The notes under the pieces were generated by a model. That model worked only from the letters and a program-made list of their open reading frames with translations. It did no database searches and was not told the origin of the DNA. A stretch of 37,949 nt of DNA from CAZLMW01 sp964560875 (GTDB taxonomy: Bacteria; Myxococcota_A; UBA9042): the NCBI GenBank assembly GCA_964560875.1, contig CAZLMW010000081.1:1-37949 (forward strand), read 5' to 3'. The position numbers and the translations under genes are program-made. Of this stretch, positions 24,639-31,538 are shown in pieces (the stretch's first letter is position 1; every line of letters starts with the position of its first letter).

Positions 24639-26746
24639 CCACGGACGCCCCGACGCCCAACGCATCGATGCCGCCCGACAGTGGCGCGATGCCGTTCCGC
24701 GGCCACCTCGTGGAGCTGCGTGGCCGGATGCTCAACGCGGCAATCGGCGTGACGATCGGGTTCTTCATCGCGTGGGGCTACCACGTCGAGCTGTACGAGT
24801 TCATCAGCTCGCCGGTTCGCTCGGCCATGGCCGACAACGCGCTGTTTACGGTCCGCGCAATCGAAATCACCGAGAGCATCGCGGTCTACGTGAAAATCGC
24901 GCTCATCGGCGGCCTTTTCATCGCCAGTCCGTGGGTCTGGTACCAAGTTTGGGCGTTTATCGCGCCGGGCTTGCTCAAGGAAGAGCGCCGCTTCGTCCTG
25001 CCTGTCGTCTCGGCGTCCGTCATCTTCTTCGTGGCCGGGGCAGCGTTCTGCTACCTCGTCGTCTTGCCGTTTATGACCGACTTCCTGATCGCGATGACGA
25101 TCCAGGGAAACGGCGTCGAGCTTGAACCGACCCTCAAGAACGTCGTCAGCTATTCGCTCTGGCTGCTCTTGGCCTTTGGACTTGTCTTCGAGCTGCCGAT
25201 CTTCATGTACTTCCTGGCCGTGATGGGACTGGTCAACGCCAAGGGATTGCTGGCCTTTTATCGCTATTGGGTGGTGATCGCGTTCATCATTGGCGCGCTG
25301 CTCACCCCGACACCGGATCCCATCAACCAGCTCTTGATGAGCGGTCCTCTCGTTGTGCTCTACGGCGTCGGGGTCGGGGTCGCCTGGATCGTCGAGCAAG
25401 ACGCCAATTCGGGCAGTCGGCTGTCCTGGCGGGCTGCATCTGTGCTTGTCATGCTGCTCACTGCGAGCGCTCTCGTTGGCGGCGTGCGTCTGCACGATAT
25501 GGCGGAGCGGCGCCCCATCGACGATATCCCGGTGGACGCCTTGCAGGTCGTGGGGGTGCGGATGGGCTCACTCGGTAGGGCGCTGCAACTTGCCGATGAT
25601 CGCGGAAAACATGCGCTTGGTCCGATGGCGGCTGCCGTCGCGCTCGGTGGGCGTCCGGACAAGACGGCGACGCTCTGGCTGGCGCGATTCTCCGATGGCG
25701 CAGCGGTCGTCATGAAGCGAGATGGGGCGCTTGCGCAGGTTCGCAAGAAGGGCCGTGCGCACATGGTGAGCGAGGTCGACTACGCTGGCGGACGGTCGTT
25801 CGTCGTGCGGTTGGAGGGGGCGGACGCGCTCTGGCGGGTCGCGGCACCTGACGACAAGACGTTGTGGATCGGAGCGGACGCGGCAGTTGGCCGGTTGGCC
25901 TCTGTTCGAGCAGGCCGCAAAGCAGCGATCGGCAGTGATGAGCGGCTGTCGATGCGCATGATGGCGCTACGTGCGACCGCACCGCTGTTCTCCCTGAGCG
26001 CGGATAAGTTGGGGGTCAAAGGATGGCTGCCGTCCGGCGCGTTGGCGGGCGAAGTGGACCTTGTGACCGCGACGGTGAGCCCGAAGGTCGACAAGCTCAC
26101 GATGACCTACACCTGTCGCGGCCCGGATTCCGCGTCCGGACTCCGCAATCGCCTGTCGGTATGGGCCGCGGACAACCGCAAAGAGGCCAAACCTCGCAGC
26201 CCCGAATTCGACGAGCTGCGCGGCGCGTTGGCGGCGTTGGCTGACCTCGTGCACCAGGGAACATCGCTGTCTGTTCGGGCGAATAGTCCCGATCACCTGG
26301 CGCCGGCGTGGCGCGAGTTGGGCGCTGCGGCCGCCGAGTTGAAGGTGAAGTTTGAAGAGAAGGACACGAGCGCCGCTGGCCAAAGCGACAAGAGGCCACC
26401 GCTGCAATCGATGCTGACCAAGACGGCTGTCTTGACCGCGAAAGAAGACGGCTCAACCGTGACCTGGACGATCGAAGACAGCCAATCGCCCGCGCGCCTG
26501 GTCGACGCGATCCTGGCGCCGAGCGAAGCCGGGATCGTCGCTGAGCTGCCGATCGAGGAAAAGGGCAACAAGGCGGCCGACGGCGGTGACGATCCAAACC
26601 CGGGCCACACCGAGCCCGAGGTCGACGCCGGAGCGGCTGAAGAAGGCGGCAAGCCTGCAAGCGAGAAAGCGCCTTCAGGCCGCGGCAACACGGCTGAAGA
26701 CAGCGCACTGCGAGCCAATCCGCGCGCCATCAAGCGCGGCGAATAG
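24635..26746 (+). CDS. tatC: Sec-independent translocase TatC with seventh helix and large C-terminal extension
   Basis: TatC recognises twin-arginine signal peptides with TatB. Residues about 19-262 are a full TatC: HLVELRGRML near the start, TM1 about 33-50, ESIAVYVKIALIGG, WAFIAPGLLKEERR (equivalent of the conserved FIAPGL-x-x-E-R-R), FGLVFELPIFMYFL with its conserved Glu, and TPTPDPINQLLM before TM6. Normal TatC stops at about 240-270 residues. Here a seventh hydrophobic segment follows at about 267-286, then about 417 more residues without further helices, which by topology should be periplasmic; they hold strand-rich pieces such as TLWLARFSDGAAVVM and an acidic Ala/Pro-rich end. I see no known domain there. 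A TTG start gives a four-base overlap with tatB; ATG codons at 24668 and 24689 are alternatives that would trim only the N-terminal tail. Confidence 0.85.
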   Translation: MTTDAPTPNASMPPDSGAMPFRGHLVELRGRMLNAAIGVTIGFFIAWGYHVELYEFISSPVRSAMADNALFTVRAIEITESIAVYVKIALIGGLFIASPWVWYQVWAFIAPGLLKEERRFVLPVVSASVIFFVAGAAFCYLVVLPFMTDFLIAMTIQGNGVELEPTLKNVVSYSLWLLLAFGLVFELPIFMYFLAVMGLVNAKGLLAFYRYWVVIAFIIGALLTPTPDPINQLLMSGPLVVLYGVGVGVAWIVEQDANSGSRLSWRAASVLVMLLTASALVGGVRLHDMAERRPIDDIPVDALQVVGVRMGSLGRALQLADDRGKHALGPMAAAVALGGRPDKTATLWLARFSDGAAVVMKRDGALAQVRKKGRAHMVSEVDYAGGRSFVVRLEGADALWRVAAPDDKTLWIGADAAVGRLASVRAGRKAAIGSDERLSMRMMALRATAPLFSLSADKLGVKGWLPSGALAGEVDLVTATVSPKVDKLTMTYTCRGPDSASGLRNRLSVWAADNRKEAKPRSPEFDELRGALAALADLVHQGTSLSVRANSPDHLAPAWRELGAAAAELKVKFEEKDTSAAGQSDKRPPLQSMLTKTAVLTAKEDGSTVTWTIEDSQSPARLVDAILAPSEAGIVAELPIEEKGNKAADGGDDPNPGHTEPEVDAGAAEEGGKPASEKAPSGRGNTAEDSALRANPRAIKRGE

Positions 26747-26782
26747 AAGCGTCTTTGGTGGAGTGACAGGTGGCGACGCGGA

Positions 26783-27724
26783 CTAGCCGTTCGGGTTTTC
26801 CCGGTACCACGCGATCGTTCGCTTGAGCCCGTCGCGGAACGACACCGGCGATGTGTAGCCGAGATCGATTCGAGCGGCGGTGATGTCGGCGAGGCTGTCG
26901 CGGATATCACCGGCACGCGGGGGTCCGTGCACGGCTGCGATGCTCGTTCCGAGGCCTTCGTTGATCGCGTCGATCAGGTCAAGCAACGATGTCCGTTCGC
27001 CGCAAGCGACGTTGTAGACGTTGCCGGGCGCGGCCTCCGCCTCGAGCGCCAGCAGATTGGCCTGCACGACGTTTTCGATAAAGCAGAAGTCGCGCGTGTG
27101 CTGACCGTCGCCGTTGACCGTTGGGGACTCACCGCGGTCCATCATCGTGATGAACTTCGGGATGACGGCCGCATAGGCGCTATCGGGGGCCTGGCGCGGT
27201 CCGAAGACGTTGAAATAGCGCAGCGCCACGCACTCAAGCCCGTACACGTAGTGGTACGCCTTGCAGTAGTACTCGCCCACCAGCTTGGCGACGCCATACG
27301 GTGACAGCGGCTGCGGCGCCATGTTCTCGACCTTGGGCAGCACCGGCGTCTCGCCATAAGCGCTGGACGACGCTGCGTAGACGAGGCGTTTGACGCCGTT
27401 TGCGCGCGCAGCTTCGAGCACGTTCATCATGCCGTTGACGTTGACGTCATGGCTGAGCGCCGGTTCCTCGACCGACCGAATGACCGACGGCATGGCGGCC
27501 TGGTGGAACACATAATCGATACCACGCATCGCCGCGTTGACCGCTTCTGTGTTGCGCATGTCCTCGACGATCAGCTCGACGTCATCTTCGATGCCCACGA
27601 GGTTGACGCGTCGGCCGCTTGAGAGGTCGTCGAGAATGCGCACCGAGTCGCCGCGCGCGATCAACGCGTGGGCGATATTCGAGCCGATGAATCCGGCGCC
27701 GCCGGTGATAAGGACGTTGGACAT
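26783..27724 (-). CDS. NAD-dependent sugar-nucleotide epimerase (UDP-GlcNAc 4-epimerase type)
   Basis: Extended short-chain dehydrogenase/reductase, 313 residues, usual length. NAD-binding GGAGFIGS at 8-15, the serine-containing SSSAYGE motif, and catalytic YxxxK at Y143/K147 in SPYGVAK, then ALRYFNVFGPRQ, GDGQHTRDFCFIENVV, typical of UDP-GlcNAc/GalNAc 4-epimerases (WbpP/TviC-like) and near relatives; substrate is not certain. The Met chosen has GGGAG six bases upstream; four codons further upstream another ATG exists. It lies 69 bases downstream of rho on the same strand and may be co-transcribed; its products probably feed surface polysaccharide, in keeping with the glycosyltransferases near the window end. 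Confidence 0.85.
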   Translation of the reverse strand: MSNVLITGGAGFIGSNIAHALIARGDSVRILDDLSSGRRVNLVGIEDDVELIVEDMRNTEAVNAAMRGIDYVFHQAAMPSVIRSVEEPALSHDVNVNGMMNVLEAARANGVKRLVYAASSSAYGETPVLPKVENMAPQPLSPYGVAKLVGEYYCKAYHYVYGLECVALRYFNVFGPRQAPDSAYAAVIPKFITMMDRGESPTVNGDGQHTRDFCFIENVVQANLLALEAEAAPGNVYNVACGERTSLLDLIDAINEGLGTSIAAVHGPPRAGDIRDSLADITAARIDLGYTSPVSFRDGLKRTIAWYRENPNG

Positions 27725-27793
27725 AACCGCTCCCATGCGACAACGCAGCGACCCATTCCGGCTGCCGCGGCCTCTGTGAACCCTGGCGGGTCG

Positions 27794-29041
27794 CTACTGG
27801 TTCATGTCGCCGAGGAACTGGTCGTTCGTCTCGTATTTGCGGATCTTGTCGAGCAAGAACTCCATGGAGTCGACGACGTTGAGCGGATGAAGCAGCTGGC
27901 GCAGCAGGAAGACGCGGTTGAGCGTGCGCTCGTCCATCAGCAGGTCTTCCTTACGGGTGCCGGACTTGTTGATGTCGAGGCAGGGGAAGATGCGCTTTTC
28001 CATGAGCTTGCGGTCGAGGTGAATCTCGCAGTTACCGGTGCCCTTGAACTCTTCGAAGATGACTTCGTCCATGCGCGAGCCGGTGTCGATCAGCGCGGTG
28101 CCGATGATCGTCAGCGAGCCGCCCTCTTCGATGTTGCGCGCGGCGCCGAAGAAGCGCTTGGGCTTGTGCAGCGCGTTGGAGTCGACACCACCGGACAGGA
28201 TCTTGCCGCTGGGCGGAACGACCGTGTTGTAGGCGCGGGCGAGGCGGGTGATCGAGTCGAGCAGGATCACCACGTCGCGGCCGTGCTCGACGAGGCGCTT
28301 GGCCTTCTCGATGACCATCTCGGCCACCTGCACGTGACGGCTGGCCGGCTCGTCGAACGTGGAGCTGATGACTTCGCCGCGCACGGTGCGCTGCATGTCC
28401 GTGACCTCTTCGGGGCGCTCGTCGATGAGCAGCACGATGAGGTAGACCTCTTTGTGGTTGGATGCGACCGCGTGCGCGATCTCCTGCAGCAGAACCGTCT
28501 TACCGGTTCGCGGCGGGGCGACGATCAATGTGCGCTGTCCCTTGCCCTGGGGGCAGAGCAGGTCGACGACGCGTGTCGTGTAGGAGCGCGCGTCGTACTC
28601 GAGCACGAGGCGCTCTTCGGGGTACAGCGGCGTGAGGTTGTCAAAGAGGATCTTGTGTCGCGCGCGGTCGGGCTCCTCAAAGTTGATCTGGTCGACCTTG
28701 AGCAGCGCGAAGTAGCGCTCGCCTTCCTTGGGCGGCCGGATCTCGCCAGCGACCGTGTCGCCGTTGCGCAGTCCGAAGCGGCGAATCTGCGATGGAGACA
28801 CGTAGATGTCGTCGCTGCCCGGGAAGTAGTTGTAATCCGGCGACCGGAGAAAGCCGTAACCGTCGGGCAGGACCTGGAGCACACCTTCACTGAAGATGGC
28901 GCCTTCGCGGTCAGTCTGCGCCTGCAGAAGGGCGAAGATGAGGTCCTGGCGATGCAGCGAACCGATTTCTTCGAGGCCGAGTTCGGCGCCGAGGTCCATC
29001 AGGTCCGACATTTTCATGTGTTTGAGATCGTTGAGGTTCAT
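27794..29041 (-). CDS. rho: Transcription termination factor Rho
   Basis: Hexameric RNA-dependent ATPase that ends transcription. 415 residues, near the E. coli length. Rho_N helical domain (about 1-45), cold-shock RNA-binding domain (about 50-125, with GYGFLRSPDYNY and DIYVSPSQIRRFGL), then the RecA-like ATPase with Walker A APPRTGKT including K181, Walker B VVILLDSITRLARAYN, and the Q-loop/R-loop region (GGVDSNALHKPKRFFGAARNIEEGGSLTIIGTAL). No insert between N-terminal and RNA-binding domains, unlike actinobacterial and some other Rho proteins. A possible promoter about 260 bases upstream implies a long leader. Confidence 0.95.
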   Translation of the reverse strand: MNLNDLKHMKMSDLMDLGAELGLEEIGSLHRQDLIFALLQAQTDREGAIFSEGVLQVLPDGYGFLRSPDYNYFPGSDDIYVSPSQIRRFGLRNGDTVAGEIRPPKEGERYFALLKVDQINFEEPDRARHKILFDNLTPLYPEERLVLEYDARSYTTRVVDLLCPQGKGQRTLIVAPPRTGKTVLLQEIAHAVASNHKEVYLIVLLIDERPEEVTDMQRTVRGEVISSTFDEPASRHVQVAEMVIEKAKRLVEHGRDVVILLDSITRLARAYNTVVPPSGKILSGGVDSNALHKPKRFFGAARNIEEGGSLTIIGTALIDTGSRMDEVIFEEFKGTGNCEIHLDRKLMEKRIFPCLDINKSGTRKEDLLMDERTLNRVFLLRQLLHPLNVVDSMEFLLDKIRKYETNDQFLGDMNQ

Positions 29042-29173
29042 TGCGGTCTCGAAGGCGGAGTGGTTTCCGCGGGGCGCAGGTCGGGCGTCTGGTCACCCGA
29101 AGGATTGTTGCGCTCAGGAAGGAGGGCCGGGCAGCCGCGGACGTGGCGACATTGCACCGGCGAAGACAGGAGC

Positions 29174-29222
29174 GGGGGTCATGAACACCCCCAAGAAGGT
29201 CACATCGCCTCGTGGATGACCT
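29174..29222 (-). other. Two inverted repeats in the presumed rho leader
   Basis: GGGGGT/ACCCCC (29174-29179 with 29187-29192, seven-base loop) and AGGTCA/TGACCT (29197-29202 with 29217-29222). They lie between the candidate rho promoter and the rho start, in the 376-base gap 29042-29417, and could form leader structures. I saw no T-run terminator after either. In the rest of this gap I see no RNA gene. Confidence 0.35.
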
Positions 29223-29300
29223 ATCTGCGATGCGCTTTGTGAGGATCGGTGGATCCGGCAAAGCACATCGCGATGAGGTCGAATCCAATGAGGCGCGAGG

Positions 29301-29329
29301 AACTTAGGAGCCACCCCGATCGTTGTCAA
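29301..29329 (-). promoter_or_regulatory. Candidate rho promoter
   Basis: On the minus strand: a perfect TTGACA (29324-29329), exactly 17 bases, TAAGTT (29301-29306). The -10 is weak (three of six) but the -35 and spacing are ideal. Transcription from here would give a rho leader of about 250 nt. Confidence 0.5.
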
Positions 29330-29417
29330 TGGCCAGATGCCTTTATCGGGGGCCTGAAACCGGGTGGACTTTGCCGCCACGACGGTGGACCCTGCCAGCC
29401 CTTGGCGCGGACTCCAA

Positions 29418-30416
29418 ATGCACCACAAGTTGTCGATAACGTTGGCCATTGTCCTGCTTGCCGCGCCGCTGCTCAGCGCCTGCGAGGAAGATCCGCCACC
29501 GCCGATGACGCCACTGCAAAGGCTACGTCGCTCCCGAACCGTCGTTGCCCCGCCGCCACCGCCCCCGCCGGCGCCCGCACACAAACCTTCCAAATCCGAA
29601 CCGGACGGTGACTCAATCTTGCGCGGTCCGTGTCCGCTGGCAGACGAAGACCGTGCGCGATGCCCGGTGCGACTCGCCAAACCGGCGACCGATGTGCTGG
29701 TCGCCCACGTGCTGCTGGGGTGGCGCGGCTCCTTGCCCACAAACGGTCCCGATCGCGACGAGTCGGCCAGCCGCGTGCTGGCCATCGAAATCGCCCACAA
29801 AGCTCGACAGCGGGGTCGGTCGTTCATGCAGCTGGCGTGGCAACACAGCGACGACGAGGGCGCCGGCATCTACCGGATCGACAAGAACACGCGCCATCGC
29901 TACGTCGGCCCCTTCGTCAAGGCGGCACGAAAGCTCGGGGTCGGGCAGGTAGACGCCATTCGTTCGCCGTTTGGCTACCACGTGATCCGCCGCATGGAGC
30001 CCGATTTTCGACCGCCCAAACGCCCGCTGCGTTCGCTCGTACCCGGCCCGTGTCCGCTGCCTGATGAGGACCAAGCGCGCTGTCCCCGAAACGATGCACA
30101 AACGGCATCAAAGAGCGTGGTCGAGCACATCCTGATCGGGTACAAAGGCTCGCTTTCGCGGCGCCATGTCGCGCGACATCGAAAACAGGCCCGGCAATTG
30201 GCGGTGGAGGTCACCCACAAAGCGCGACGACGCGGCGCAAACTTTGCGGCTCTGCGGGTCCGGTTCAGCGACGATCCGGGCAGCGGCCGCTACGAAGTCT
30301 CCGCCGATTCGATGCACGACAAGCGGTTTTCCCAGCTGGCCCTGCGCTTGGGGCCCGGCCAGGTCGACGCGGTGCAGACGAGCTTTGGTTTCCACATCGT
30401 CAAACGCGTTCGCTGA
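29418..30416 (+). CDS. Lipoprotein with two parvulin-type prolyl isomerase domains
   Basis: Predicted periplasmic prolyl isomerase/chaperone. 332 residues from the ATG that begins a signal peptide MHHKLSITLAIVLLAAPLL; lipobox LSAC with lipidated Cys at 22. A Pro-rich linker (about 25-60) precedes two parvulin-like units, about 70-195 and 210-332, each introduced by GPCPLxDEDxARCP, then VxAHxLxGxxGS, a helical stretch with a Ser-Asp turn (SDDEG, SDDPG), VGPF/F-x-x-L, and the closing GxxxxxPFGYHVIRR / TSFGFHIVKRV strand. The two units look like an internal duplication including the Cys pair. The N-terminal SurA/PrsA helical chaperone domain is absent. An 18-codon upstream extension (29364) is discounted because it breaks the signal peptide. 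pheS starts 6 bases after the stop, so coupling is possible. Confidence 0.82.
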   Translation: MHHKLSITLAIVLLAAPLLSACEEDPPPPMTPLQRLRRSRTVVAPPPPPPPAPAHKPSKSEPDGDSILRGPCPLADEDRARCPVRLAKPATDVLVAHVLLGWRGSLPTNGPDRDESASRVLAIEIAHKARQRGRSFMQLAWQHSDDEGAGIYRIDKNTRHRYVGPFVKAARKLGVGQVDAIRSPFGYHVIRRMEPDFRPPKRPLRSLVPGPCPLPDEDQARCPRNDAQTASKSVVEHILIGYKGSLSRRHVARHRKQARQLAVEVTHKARRRGANFAALRVRFSDDPGSGRYEVSADSMHDKRFSQLALRLGPGQVDAVQTSFGFHIVKRVR

Positions 30417-30422
30417 GGCGCG

Positions 30423-31526
30423 ATGGACATTCCCCACCCCGCGCCCCATTTGGCGGCGCTCGACGAGGAAGATATGCAGCAAGCCAGCCCGGCGTGGCAG
30501 GCCGAAATCGACGGCATAACGACCACGGTGTGCGCATCGATCGATGCCGCGACGACTCTCGCGTCATTGCGCACGGCGGAGATCTCCGCTGTTGGACGCA
30601 AGGGTCAGGTGACCGAGCTCCGCAAACGCATTGGCTCGCTGCCCAAGACCGAACGACGCGCTTTCGGCCAGGCGGTCAACGCCGCTGTGGGACGCGTCAA
30701 GACGGCGATCAACGCGCGCCACGAATCGTTGAAGCAGGCGCTCATCGACGCGGAACTCGGCGACGATTCGTTCGACGAGACCATGCCCGCCCAGCCCGTC
30801 AACGGCGGCACCTATCACCCGCTGACCCTCGTGCAGCGCGAGCTCGAGGACGTGTTCGCGTCGATGGGCTACCACGTGATGGACTTCCCCGAGGTCGACT
30901 CCGAGTTCTACAACTTCGAGGGCTTGAACATCCCCGGATGGCACCCGGCCCGGGATATGCAGGACACCTTCTGGCTCGACGACGGCCACCTGCTGCGCAC
31001 CCACACGTCGACCGGCCAGGTGCGCGCCATGCACCTCTTCAAGCCGCCGTTTCGCGCCGTCTTTCCCGGCAAGGTCTACCGCTACGAAGCGACCGACGCG
31101 AGCCACGAGCACACGTTCCACCAGGTCGAGGGCCTGATGGTCGCCAAACACGTCTCGGTCGCCCACTTGCTCGATTCGATGCGCACGCTCCTGTCGGCGA
31201 TCTTCGGCCGGGATGTGCAGGTCAGGCTGCGACCGGGCTACTTCCCGTTCGTCGAACCGGGCTTCGAGCTCGACATCTCCTGCCAGGTTTGCGGCGGTCC
31301 TGGGTGCGCGGTCTGCAAGAAGAGCGGATGGGTCGAGCTGCTCCCGTGCGGCCTCGTGCATCCCAACGTGCTGCGCGCCGGCGGTCTCGATCCCGACGCG
31401 TGGCAGGGCTGGGCGTTCGGCCTCGGCCTCTCGCGTCTTGTGATGATGCGGTATGCGATCAGCGACATCCGATTGTTGCTCGGCGGTGACGTGCGCTTCC
31501 TCGAACAGTTCGAACGCGGCGTTTAA
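30423..31526 (+). CDS. pheS: Phenylalanine-tRNA ligase alpha subunit
   Basis: Charges tRNA-Phe together with PheT. 367 residues. N-terminal coiled coil (about 25-100), class II catalytic core with motif 2-like FRAVFPGKVYRYEATDASHEHTFHQVEGL and motif 3 GWAFGLGLSRLVMMRY, the usual PheS signatures. It contains the Cys4 cluster C287, C290, C295, C298 (CQVCGGPGCAVC) known from a subset of bacterial PheS proteins and expected to bind zinc. GAGG lies just before the ATG. Followed by pheT after 12 bases. Confidence 0.95.
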   Translation: MDIPHPAPHLAALDEEDMQQASPAWQAEIDGITTTVCASIDAATTLASLRTAEISAVGRKGQVTELRKRIGSLPKTERRAFGQAVNAAVGRVKTAINARHESLKQALIDAELGDDSFDETMPAQPVNGGTYHPLTLVQRELEDVFASMGYHVMDFPEVDSEFYNFEGLNIPGWHPARDMQDTFWLDDGHLLRTHTSTGQVRAMHLFKPPFRAVFPGKVYRYEATDASHEHTFHQVEGLMVAKHVSVAHLLDSMRTLLSAIFGRDVQVRLRPGYFPFVEPGFELDISCQVCGGPGCAVCKKSGWVELLPCGLVHPNVLRAGGLDPDAWQGWAFGLGLSRLVMMRYAISDIRLLLGGDVRFLEQFERGV

Positions 31527-31538
31527 GGAGAGCCTCTC

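Noticed and set aside
29268..29282. GGTCGAATCC resembling a tRNA T-loop in the rho-parvulin gap
   Set aside because: No acceptor, D-arm or anticodon arm can be placed around it at the needed distances.
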